Source: an uncultured Prevotellaceae bacterium (GTDB lineage: Bacteria > Bacteroidota > Bacteroidia > Bacteroidales > Bacteroidaceae). From it: a stretch of DNA of 38,311 nucleotides. Under the pieces are notes generated by a model that searched no databases, was not told the origin of the DNA, and worked only from the letters and a program-made list of their open reading frames with translations. Position 1 is the stretch's first letter. Every line of letters begins with the position of its first letter. Where the stretch lies: positions 16,629-54,939 of the forward strand of contig CACWNV010000036.1 of the NCBI GenBank assembly GCA_902762325.1. Direction: 5' to 3'. This document shows positions 11,195 through 19,071 of this stretch, piece by piece. Both the position numbers and the translations under genes were made by a program.

Positions 11195-13156
11195 ATGAAA
11201 AGGATATCAGTTCTATTATGGGTGTTTGCATCTGTCATCTGTGCGTGGGCAGATTTCTCAGCACAGAGTCCTGACGGACGTATCAAGCTGGAAGTCGGCA
11301 TGAATGACGGGAAGCCCTTTTATCGTGTAACTTACGACGGACAGGCTATGCTGGCAGATTCTCCTCTTGGTGTTGTTACGAATGTGGGAGACTTTACACA
11401 TGACCTCGAACTTTCCGAAGTGAGCCAGAACGACCTGCACGAACAGTACCAGATGCGAAATATTAAGCAAAGCCAAGTAAACTATGAGGCTCGTGAAGCG
11501 GTGGCACAATTCAATCAAAAGGGCAGACATGTGCTCGATGTCATCTTCCGTGTGAGCAATCGTGATGTGGCTTTCCGCTATCGCATCTATCCGAGAAGGG
11601 ATACCCGAGTATGTGTGGTCAAGGAGGAAAAGAGCGGATTCGTCCTTCCCGACGGAACCACTACCTTCCTTTGCCCTCAGTCAAAACCCATGGGAGGCTT
11701 TGCAAGGACGTCACCGAGTTATGAGACTTCATACACTCCCGATGATGCAACGGGTAAGAATGGATGGGGTGAAGGCTATTCGTTCCCCTGTCTTTTCCGA
11801 GTACCCTCTGCATCTCCTTCTTCCAACAACTGGGTTCTTATCAGTGAGACAGGAGTTGACGGAAACTATTGTGCCAGTAGGTTGCTGAACGTGAAGGATT
11901 CTTATTATCAGATAGGTTTCCCCCAACAGGGAGAGTGTAACGGCATCGGTTCAGTAACACCCGCATTGGCGCTACCCGGAGAGACACCATGGCGCACTAT
12001 CACTGTTGGTTCGACGTTGGCTAACATCGTTGAGACGACTGTTCCTTTTGACCTTGTCCGCCCCAAGTATGAGGCATCTCAGGAATATATCTATGGAAAA
12101 GGTTCGTGGAGCTGGATTATCGGTATGGATGCCAGTTGTAACTTTGATGAACAGCGCCGCTATATTGACTTCTCTGCTGCGATGGGCTATCAGAGTGTGT
12201 TGATAGATGCTTTCTGGGATCGGCAGATAGGTTACGAACGGATTGCCGAGCTTGCCCGATATGGTAAGGAGAAGGGAGTAGGGCTGTTCTTGTGGTATAA
12301 CTCCAACGGCTCATGGAATGATGCTCCGCAGACTCCGATAGGCAAGATGAACAATGCCATTGAGCGCCGTCGTGAAATGCGATGGATGCAGCAGATGGGC
12401 ATACGCGGTATCAAGGTTGACTTCTTTGGAGGCGACAAGCAAAACATGATGCAACTTTATGAAGACATACTCGCTGACGCTAATGAGTTCGGACTGCTTG
12501 TAATCTTCCATGGCTGTACTTTACCGAGAGGATGGGAAAGAATGTATCCCAACTATGCGGCAAGCGAAGCAGTGCTTGCTTCAGAGAATCTGCATTTCTC
12601 TCAGGGGTCGTGCGATGCCGAGGCATTGAACGCCACGCTTCATCCGTTTATTCGTAACACGGTGGGAGCGATGGACTTTGGCGGCTCTGCACTGAACAAA
12701 TTCTATAGTGCAGACAACCAGCGTGGCACTCGCCGCCGTACTTCAGATGTCTTTGCCCTTGCGACAGCAGTACTCTTCCAGAGTCCTGTCCAGCATTTTG
12801 CCCTTGCCCCCAATAACCTTACTGATGCTCCTTCATGGGCTATCGATTTCATGAAGAAAGTACCGACAACATGGGATGAGGTGAAATTCATCGACGGATA
12901 TCCGGGTAAGTATGTTATACTGGCTCGCCGTTGTGGTGACAAGTGGATTGTTGCCGGTGTAAATGCTGATAGCAAGCCGATGAAGAAGTCGATAACCTTA
13001 CCGATGTTTGCAGCTAAGTCGGTGGTGAGTGTGTACAGTGACGATGCACAACTGAATGGAAGTGTGAAGGAAATCAAATTGAATAAGCAACAGCAGATTA
13101 CCGTAAACATTCCTACGAACGGAGGAGTGGTTATCTGTTCTGCTGCCTTACCTTAA
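11195..13156 (+). CDS. GH97 retaining-type alpha-galactosidase-like enzyme
   Basis: A signal peptide (1-19) precedes an N-terminal beta-sandwich (about 20-290), a TIM barrel (about 300-570) and a C-terminal beta domain, 653 residues in all, typical of GH97. The motif IKVDFFGGD places Asp409 where retaining GH97 enzymes have their nucleophile, and Glu464 (LASENL) fits the acid/base 55 residues later. Inverting SusB-type alpha-glucosidases use Glu residues instead, so an alpha-galactosidase-like specificity is favoured. The substrate could be alpha-galactose, or another alpha-sugar, on xylan side chains. The gene follows the broken GH43 by 3 nt. Confidence 0.85.
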   Translation: MKRISVLLWVFASVICAWADFSAQSPDGRIKLEVGMNDGKPFYRVTYDGQAMLADSPLGVVTNVGDFTHDLELSEVSQNDLHEQYQMRNIKQSQVNYEAREAVAQFNQKGRHVLDVIFRVSNRDVAFRYRIYPRRDTRVCVVKEEKSGFVLPDGTTTFLCPQSKPMGGFARTSPSYETSYTPDDATGKNGWGEGYSFPCLFRVPSASPSSNNWVLISETGVDGNYCASRLLNVKDSYYQIGFPQQGECNGIGSVTPALALPGETPWRTITVGSTLANIVETTVPFDLVRPKYEASQEYIYGKGSWSWIIGMDASCNFDEQRRYIDFSAAMGYQSVLIDAFWDRQIGYERIAELARYGKEKGVGLFLWYNSNGSWNDAPQTPIGKMNNAIERRREMRWMQQMGIRGIKVDFFGGDKQNMMQLYEDILADANEFGLLVIFHGCTLPRGWERMYPNYAASEAVLASENLHFSQGSCDAEALNATLHPFIRNTVGAMDFGGSALNKFYSADNQRGTRRRTSDVFALATAVLFQSPVQHFALAPNNLTDAPSWAIDFMKKVPTTWDEVKFIDGYPGKYVILARRCGDKWIVAGVNADSKPMKKSITLPMFAAKSVVSVYSDDAQLNGSVKEIKLNKQQQITVNIPTNGGVVICSAALP

Positions 13157-13172
13157 TTAATAATGTCGATGT

Positions 13173-14444
13173 ATGATGAGGCAGTTCATTTTATCTGTTA
13201 TCCTGATGGCATGCTGCACTAATGTAGAGGCACGGTCTTTCCATGTATGGAAGAAAGGTGCTTTCGAAACGGGCAAGTATCGGAATGTGTTTGTGGAGAT
13301 GGGTTATCAGCCTGCTGCAGTGGACGCAAAGTTGAAGGAGGTCTTCAATGATGTCTTTCGGGGACCTAATAAAGTGTACTTCGAAGTAGGCGACTCCATG
13401 GGCTATGTCTCCGATGTGAAGAATCATGATGCCCGTACAGAAGGAATGTCTTATGGGATGATGATAGCCGTTCAGTTCGGTGAAAAGGACATCTTCGACC
13501 GGCTATGGCGTTGGAGCAAGAAGTACATGCAACATCATTCCGGTCCTCGTGAAGGTTATTTCGCCTGGAGCTGTAAGACCGACGGAACCCATAATGCAGA
13601 AGGCGCGGCTTCTGATGGAGAATTGTATTTCGTGACGGCTCTGCTCTTTGCCTCCAACCGTTGGGGAAATGATACGGGCATCGACTACAAGCGAGAGGCA
13701 CAGTATATCCTGAACTGTTCCATGTCTAAGAACGGTGAAGAAGGGATGATGCCGCTACTGCATCCGGAGCATCAGTTAATCACGTTCACTCCCGATCAGT
13801 TTGGGACACGTATCACCGACCCTTCCTATCATATCCCTGCATTCTATGAAGTGTGGGCAAAATGGGCAGACGACGGTCGTGCTGACTATTGGAGGCAGGC
13901 AGCAGTAAAGTCGCGTGAGTTCCTGCACAAGGCGACACATCCTGTGACCGGACTCAACCCCGACATGTGCCAATACGACGGTACGGTGATGGAAAACAGA
14001 TGGATGCGTGGCAGCAACAATTTCCGTTATGACTCATGGCGTGTTCCTATGAATATCGCACTTGATTATGAATGGAGTTGTGCAGACCGCAAATGGCAGC
14101 AGCAGTATGGCGAACGGATCCAGAACTTCTTCTATTCTCAGGGTGTCAATGATTTCGTTGACCAGTACAGGGTTGACGGTACATTACCGGCAGAGAATGA
14201 GATATTGCAGGCAGGCGGATTCCGCAAGCTGCGACATAGCATAGGTCTTGTGGCTACCGTGGCTGCGGCGTCGGTCTTATGCCGCCATCAGAAGAGCAAG
14301 GAATTCGTGGATGCTTTGTGGAATGCAAAGCACGTTCCTTTCGAAGACGGCTATTTCGATGCATATTACGACGGCCTGCTTCGACTCTTTGCCTTCATGC
14401 ATCTCAGTGGAAACTATCGTATTATATCAGAGAAAAGTAATTAA
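13173..14444 (+). CDS. GH8 reducing-end xylose-releasing exo-oligoxylanase
   Basis: The 423-residue protein has a short N-terminal export signal ending near residue 20; the weak LMAC at 11-14 could also be a lipobox. The (alpha/alpha)6 GH8 fold shows RTEGMSYGMM with acid Glu90, AASDGELYF with Asp148, and FRYDSWRVPMN with base Asp287. This set matches Rex enzymes such as the Bacillus halodurans enzyme rather than GH8 cellulases. The expected reaction is removal of one xylose from the reducing end of xylo-oligosaccharides, by inversion. Two adjacent Met codons (13173 and 13176) make the exact start uncertain by one residue. Confidence 0.88.
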   Translation: MMRQFILSVILMACCTNVEARSFHVWKKGAFETGKYRNVFVEMGYQPAAVDAKLKEVFNDVFRGPNKVYFEVGDSMGYVSDVKNHDARTEGMSYGMMIAVQFGEKDIFDRLWRWSKKYMQHHSGPREGYFAWSCKTDGTHNAEGAASDGELYFVTALLFASNRWGNDTGIDYKREAQYILNCSMSKNGEEGMMPLLHPEHQLITFTPDQFGTRITDPSYHIPAFYEVWAKWADDGRADYWRQAAVKSREFLHKATHPVTGLNPDMCQYDGTVMENRWMRGSNNFRYDSWRVPMNIALDYEWSCADRKWQQQYGERIQNFFYSQGVNDFVDQYRVDGTLPAENEILQAGGFRKLRHSIGLVATVAAASVLCRHQKSKEFVDALWNAKHVPFEDGYFDAYYDGLLRLFAFMHLSGNYRIISEKSN

Positions 14445-14491
14445 TGGGTTTAATCTTTTAAAAGAATAATCTTCAAAATAAACATAGCCTC

Positions 14492-15973
14492 ATGAGAAAA
14501 TATTTGTTGTTATTGCCTTTATTGGCATTCTTTGCTTGCACTTCGCAGCAGTATGATAATCCCGTATTGACTATTGAGGGCGGACGTATTCAAGGTGTCC
14601 TTGCCGAGAACGAAGGTGTCTATGTATATCGTGGCATCCCTTATGCTGCACCTCCCATCGGAGACTTGAGATGGAAGGAGCCGCAGCCCGTCGTCGGATG
14701 GGACAGCATTCGTATCTGTGACAAGTTCGGTCATCCTGGCTATCAGGCAGTTCATTATCCTGGTTTCTATGCTTCTGAATGGGGATATGGCGATGAAGCT
14801 CCCTACAGTGAAGATTGTCTTTACCTGAATGTTTGGACGAAGGCACCGGGTGAGACGAACAAGAAATTGCCCGTCGCCCTTTGGATTCATGGAGGTGGAT
14901 ACCGGGAAGGATGGGGTTCTGAACCTGAGTTTGACGGACAGGAATGGGCTTCCAAGGATGTTGTCCTTGTCACCATCAACTACCGCCTTGGCATCTTCGG
15001 ATTCATGACGCATCCGGCTCTTTCCGCAGAAAGTCCTAATCATGTGTCCGGCAACTATGGTATCCTCGATCAGATTCAGTCGCTCAAGTGGATCAAACAG
15101 AACATCGCGCAGTTTGGTGGCGATCCTGAGAATATTACAATCTTCGGACAGAGTGCAGGGGCAGGTAGCGTGCGCACGCTTTGCGAGTCCCCTCTGGCAC
15201 GCGGTCTTTTCCAGAAAGCAATTATCATGAGTGGAGGCGGCATCAATGTACCCGCCAAAGATGGTGAAGAGGCAAAACCGGCTACCCCTGTCAACAAGTT
15301 CTTTACTTATAACCCTTCACTGAAGGAGGCCGAGGCTGAGACAAAGAAGGTCATGGACTGGGCTGGACTGACAGATATCACAAAGTTACGTGCTGCTTCT
15401 ACAGAAGTTCTTTACACTGTCGGTACATTATATAATATGGTGAACAAGACCGATCTCTTCCTGATGCAGCGGCCTATTATTGACGGTTATGTAAGTCTGA
15501 AGAACTTTGATGAGGCCACCCGTAACGGTACTATTGCCAATATTCCTTATATGATTGGCTACACGCTTAACGACATGGGTTCAATGGGACCTGGCATCGC
15601 TGAGTTTTGTAAGGTACGTGCCAGCCTGGGAGGTAAGGCATGGGCATACGAGTTTGCCCGTCCATTACCCGATGACGGAAAGCATCCCGATATTACCGAC
15701 CGTCTCAGTGGCGCCTTCCATTCCTCCGATTTGTGGTTTGTCTTCAAGTCACTTAAGCACTGTTGGAGACCATGGACACAAGGTGACTGGGACCTTGCAG
15801 AGAAGATGCTGACGGCATGGACGAATTTTGCAAAGTATGGTAATCCTAACGGATCCGAGAATGGGGAGTGGACTCCTTGTACAGCAGCCAGTCCTCAGTT
15901 TATGCTTTTCAAACTCGATGCCAATAATGTCGAGCAGTCGGAGATGGGCGATCCCATCCTTCCAGAGAAATAG
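14492..15973 (+). CDS. Type-B carboxylesterase lipoprotein
   Basis: A hydrophobic N-terminus ends in a probable lipobox with Cys16 (FFAC), so the protein is likely lipid-anchored. The carboxylesterase family signature is clear: SEDCLYLNVW at 106-115, oxyanion loop HGGGYREG at 133-140, and nucleophile elbow FGQSAGAG with Ser221. The candidate catalytic His is in GAFHSSDLW near the C-terminus. At 493 residues it is near the usual length. The family hydrolyses small esters. In this operon it may remove acetyl or aromatic esters from xylo-oligosaccharides, but no sequence motif fixes the substrate. It sits directly before the three cytoplasmic oxidation genes, with 48 nt between. Confidence 0.82.
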   Translation: MRKYLLLLPLLAFFACTSQQYDNPVLTIEGGRIQGVLAENEGVYVYRGIPYAAPPIGDLRWKEPQPVVGWDSIRICDKFGHPGYQAVHYPGFYASEWGYGDEAPYSEDCLYLNVWTKAPGETNKKLPVALWIHGGGYREGWGSEPEFDGQEWASKDVVLVTINYRLGIFGFMTHPALSAESPNHVSGNYGILDQIQSLKWIKQNIAQFGGDPENITIFGQSAGAGSVRTLCESPLARGLFQKAIIMSGGGINVPAKDGEEAKPATPVNKFFTYNPSLKEAEAETKKVMDWAGLTDITKLRAASTEVLYTVGTLYNMVNKTDLFLMQRPIIDGYVSLKNFDEATRNGTIANIPYMIGYTLNDMGSMGPGIAEFCKVRASLGGKAWAYEFARPLPDDGKHPDITDRLSGAFHSSDLWFVFKSLKHCWRPWTQGDWDLAEKMLTAWTNFAKYGNPNGSENGEWTPCTAASPQFMLFKLDANNVEQSEMGDPILPEK

Positions 15974-16021
15974 TGAACCATTGATAAGGAAAGTATAATC
16001 AACAGCTAATTATCTGTTATC

Positions 16022-16972
16022 ATGATAAAGAATCAATTAGGAAAAACAGGCATGCAGGTGGCAAATCTTGCCTTTGGGGCTTCTTCCCTCGGAGGGGTTT
16101 TCCACTCTATCAACGAGCAGCAGGGTATACGTGCTGTACATGCAGCAGTGGATAATGGCATAAACTTTATTGATGTGTCACCTTATTATGGTCACTTGAA
16201 GGCAGAGACCGTTCTTGGCAAGGCACTCTTGGAAATTCCCCGCGACCGCTATTTCCTTTCCACAAAGGTGGGCAGATATGGAAAAGACGGGGTTAACCTA
16301 TGGGACTATTCAGCCAAGCGGGCTACGGAGAGTGTCTACGAGAGCATGGAGCGTCTTCATGTCGATTACATCGATTTGATTAATGTACACGACATTGAGT
16401 TTCAGGCTAATTTAGAAGGTGGACTTCAGAAGGTGGTAGACGAGACGTTGCCTGCCCTGGTGGAACTCAGGAAGAAAGGAGTTGTCGGTCATGTCGGCAT
16501 CACCGACCTGCAGCCCGAGAATCTCCGTTGGGTTATCGAGCATTCCGAACCTGGCACGGTGGAGTCTGTTCTCAACTTCTGTCACTATAGTCTGAATGAT
16601 GACCTGTTACTCGACTATCTTGATTTCTTTGAGGCAAACGGCATCGGAGTCATCAATGCTTCTCCGCTTTCAATGGGACTGCTCTCACAACGGGGTACTC
16701 CCGACTGGCATCCAGCTCCGGCGGCTTTGAAGGAGGCTTGTGCCAAGGCTGCTGCCTATTGTCAGGAACAAGGGTATCCGATAGAGAAGCTCGCCATCCA
16801 GTATTCCACCAGTCTCAATCCGCGGATTGCCACAACACTATTCAGTAGTGCCAATCCTGACAATGTGCTGAAGAACATCGGTTATATCAATGAGCCGATG
16901 GACGAACAGCTTGTCGGGAAAGTCCGTGAGATAATTGGTAGTCAGATGAGAGTACGCTGGCAGAATTCCTGA
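16022..16972 (+). CDS. Aldo/keto reductase, L-galactose dehydrogenase-like
   Basis: There is no signal peptide, so the enzyme is cytoplasmic, unlike the hydrolases around it. Aldo/keto-reductase catalytic residues are visible: Asp51, Tyr56 (SPYYG), Lys82 (STKVGRYG) and His123 (VHDIEF). Several stretches match plant L-galactose dehydrogenase as I remember it: HDIEF, EPGTVESVLNFCHYSLND, GVINASPLSMGLLSQ and WHPAPAALK. The expected reaction is NAD-dependent oxidation of L-galactose (or L-fucose) to the lactone. Its neighbours, a lactonase-like amidohydrolase 25 nt downstream and a zinc dehydrogenase, give the next two steps of an oxidative pathway. L-fucose dehydrogenase is the main alternative. 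Confidence 0.82.
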   Translation: MIKNQLGKTGMQVANLAFGASSLGGVFHSINEQQGIRAVHAAVDNGINFIDVSPYYGHLKAETVLGKALLEIPRDRYFLSTKVGRYGKDGVNLWDYSAKRATESVYESMERLHVDYIDLINVHDIEFQANLEGGLQKVVDETLPALVELRKKGVVGHVGITDLQPENLRWVIEHSEPGTVESVLNFCHYSLNDDLLLDYLDFFEANGIGVINASPLSMGLLSQRGTPDWHPAPAALKEACAKAAAYCQEQGYPIEKLAIQYSTSLNPRIATTLFSSANPDNVLKNIGYINEPMDEQLVGKVREIIGSQMRVRWQNS

Positions 16973-16997
16973 TGGACCATTATTTAGCAGAAAGAAC

Positions 16998-17915
16998 ATG
17001 CATATCATAGATACACACAGCCACTTGTGGCTCAGGCAGGATACGCAATGGAACGGGCTGCCCATCCGTACCATCCATGATGGGCGTTCCATCTTCTTAG
17101 GAGAGGAAGTGCAGATGTTGCCGCCGTTCATGATTGACGGTGTCAACTCGGCAGAAGTGTTCCTTTCTAACATGAATTATGCTCAGGTGTCAGCTGCCGT
17201 CGTTGTGCAGGAGCTCATTGATGGCTGTCAGAATGATTACCTTTTAGAGGTGTCCCGTCGTTATCCTGATCGCTTTCTCGTCACCGGAATGGTTGACTGC
17301 TTCGGCGATCATCCGTCAGAAGAGGCATCACGGCTCATTGAACAGGGCTTCAAAGGCATATCCATACCGGGCCATCGTCTGATAGTCGATAATCAACGGG
17401 TGTACCTCGACTCCCCGAAGATGATAGCGATGTTCAAGCTGATGGAGCAGCACGACCTCTTCCTTTCGGTGACACTGGCTGATGGAGACATGCAGGTGGC
17501 AGAGCTTGAGAATGTCATTGCTGCCTGTCCTCGTCTGCGCATTGCTATTGGTCACTTTGGAATGCCTGTCTGCCAGAGGTGGCAGGAACAGGTGAAACTG
17601 GCACGTCATCCGAACGTGATGATTGAGTCGGGAGGAATCACGTGGCTTTACAACAGTGAATTCTATCCCTTCCCGTCTGCTATCCGTGCCATCCGTGAGG
17701 CTGCCGGACTTGTCGGCATGGAGAAACTCATGTGGGGTAGTGACTATCCGCGCACGATAACCGCCATCACCTATCGAATGTCTTATGACTTCATCCTGAA
17801 GAGTCAGGAGCTTTCCCATGAGGAAAAAGAACTCTTCCTTGGCGCCAATGCCGCCCGGTTCTATGGTCTGAAAGACCTCATAGACCTTCCTTATATTAAA
17901 AATATGTCAGAATAA
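16998..17915 (+). CDS. Amidohydrolase-type sugar lactonase
   Basis: A 305-residue protein without signal peptide, of the amidohydrolase-2 TIM-barrel family. Metal-site residues are visible as DTHSH (Asp5, His7, His9), GHFG (His186) and WGSDYPR (Asp249). Members include L-fuconolactonase and L-rhamnonolactonase type enzymes. Between an L-galactose-dehydrogenase-like enzyme and a zinc dehydrogenase, the natural role is hydrolysis of L-galactono- (or L-fucono-) lactone to the acid. The family also contains decarboxylases and other hydrolases, so the function rests mostly on context. Confidence 0.75.
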   Translation: MHIIDTHSHLWLRQDTQWNGLPIRTIHDGRSIFLGEEVQMLPPFMIDGVNSAEVFLSNMNYAQVSAAVVVQELIDGCQNDYLLEVSRRYPDRFLVTGMVDCFGDHPSEEASRLIEQGFKGISIPGHRLIVDNQRVYLDSPKMIAMFKLMEQHDLFLSVTLADGDMQVAELENVIAACPRLRIAIGHFGMPVCQRWQEQVKLARHPNVMIESGGITWLYNSEFYPFPSAIRAIREAAGLVGMEKLMWGSDYPRTITAITYRMSYDFILKSQELSHEEKELFLGANAARFYGLKDLIDLPYIKNMSE

Positions 17916-17935
17916 AAAACAGATAGAAGAAAGAA

Positions 17936-18961
17936 ATGAAAGCTATACAGATTACCGCCCCTCAGCAGATGGCGGTTGTAGATGTACCCATGCAGCAGCC
18001 AAAGGACGATGAGGTGCTGCTGCGTCTTAACTATGTAGGATTCTGCGGATCCGACCTCAGCACTTTCTCGGGTAAGAATCCGATGGTGAAAATGCCGGTC
18101 ATACCCGGTCATGAGGTAGGAGCCGTGATAGAGGCAGTGGGAGCCAATGTTCCTGATGGTCTTGTACCCGGAATGACAGTCACCGTCAATCCTTATACGA
18201 ATTGTGGCAAGTGTGCCTCATGTCGCAATGGTCGTGTCAATGCCTGCCAGCATAACGAGACGCTTGGCGTGCAGCGTAACGGTGCCATGCGGGAGTTTAT
18301 CTCCTTGCCTTGGGAGAAGGTGATTCCTGCAGGACGTCTTACTCCGCGTACCTGTGCCCTTATCGAGCCCATGAGTGTAGGCTTCCATGCAGTTTCCCGT
18401 GCTCAGGTCACCGACATTGATGTGGTCATGGTCATCGGCTGTGGCATGGTTGGCATGGGTGCTGTCGTGCGTAGTGTGCAGCGTGGAGCTACTGTCGTGG
18501 CTGCCGACATTGACGACGAAAAGCTGGAACTGGCTCGTCAGATGGGGGCAGGCTATACCATCAATACAAAGAAAGAGGATGTTCATGCCCGTCTTTTACA
18601 GATGACATCTGGCTTCGGTCCTGACGTGGTCATCGAGGCGGTAGGAAGTCCGGCAACCTATCAGATGGCTGTCGATGAAGTCGCATTCACCGGTCGAGTC
18701 ATCTGTATCGGCTACACCAAGTCAGAGGTATCGTTTGAGACCAAGTATTTTGTCCAGAAAGAGCTTGACATCCGTGGCTCACGCAATGCCCAGCCTTCTG
18801 ACTTCCGTGCTGTCATCCATTATCTGGAGCGGGATACCTGTCCGGTCGACCAGCTCATCTCTCGCGTGGTCAAGCCCGAAGATGCTCCCCAAGCCATGCA
18901 GCAGTGGGCAGAGCAGCCCGGGAAAGTGTTCCGTATCCTTGTTGATTTCACTGGAAAGTAA
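17936..18961 (+). CDS. Zinc-dependent alcohol dehydrogenase, L-galactonate 5-dehydrogenase-like
   Basis: A medium-chain dehydrogenase of 341 residues, cytoplasmic. The catalytic zinc site is Cys37 (GFCGSD) with the His59-Glu60 pair (PGHE). The structural zinc site is Cys90, Cys93, Cys96 and Cys104. The cofactor loop VIGCGMVGMG lies near 166-175 and an acidic residue (AADIDD) follows, which favours NAD over NADP. Family members include L-galactonate, L-threonine and sorbitol dehydrogenases. After the lactonase, oxidation of L-galactonate at C5 to D-tagaturonate would be the logical step, feeding the hexuronate pathway; that pathway is not in this window. The specificity is an inference. Confidence 0.8.
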   Translation: MKAIQITAPQQMAVVDVPMQQPKDDEVLLRLNYVGFCGSDLSTFSGKNPMVKMPVIPGHEVGAVIEAVGANVPDGLVPGMTVTVNPYTNCGKCASCRNGRVNACQHNETLGVQRNGAMREFISLPWEKVIPAGRLTPRTCALIEPMSVGFHAVSRAQVTDIDVVMVIGCGMVGMGAVVRSVQRGATVVAADIDDEKLELARQMGAGYTINTKKEDVHARLLQMTSGFGPDVVIEAVGSPATYQMAVDEVAFTGRVICIGYTKSEVSFETKYFVQKELDIRGSRNAQPSDFRAVIHYLERDTCPVDQLISRVVKPEDAPQAMQQWAEQPGKVFRILVDFTGK

Positions 18962-19043
18962 AAGGAACCTCGACCAGAGCAGGTATGTAACAGACCGTTA
19001 AGTTTGTGATACAAAAGGCATACTCCTTCTGCCATTTTTTGAT

Positions 19044-19051
19044 TATTTTTG
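19044..19051 (+). promoter_or_regulatory. Possible internal -7 box
   Basis: TATTTTTG fits TAnnTTTG, 20 nt before the start at 19072. It lies in the widest gap within the operon (18962-19071, 110 nt). No matching -33 element is visible, so this could be chance in an AT-rich gap. Confidence 0.35.
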
Positions 19052-19071
19052 CCAAAAATAAGAATAACAAG

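Noticed and set aside
19006-19071. GTG start for the second GH97
   Set aside because: It would put 22 extra residues ahead of a proper signal peptide that begins at 19072, and would include the possible -7 box.
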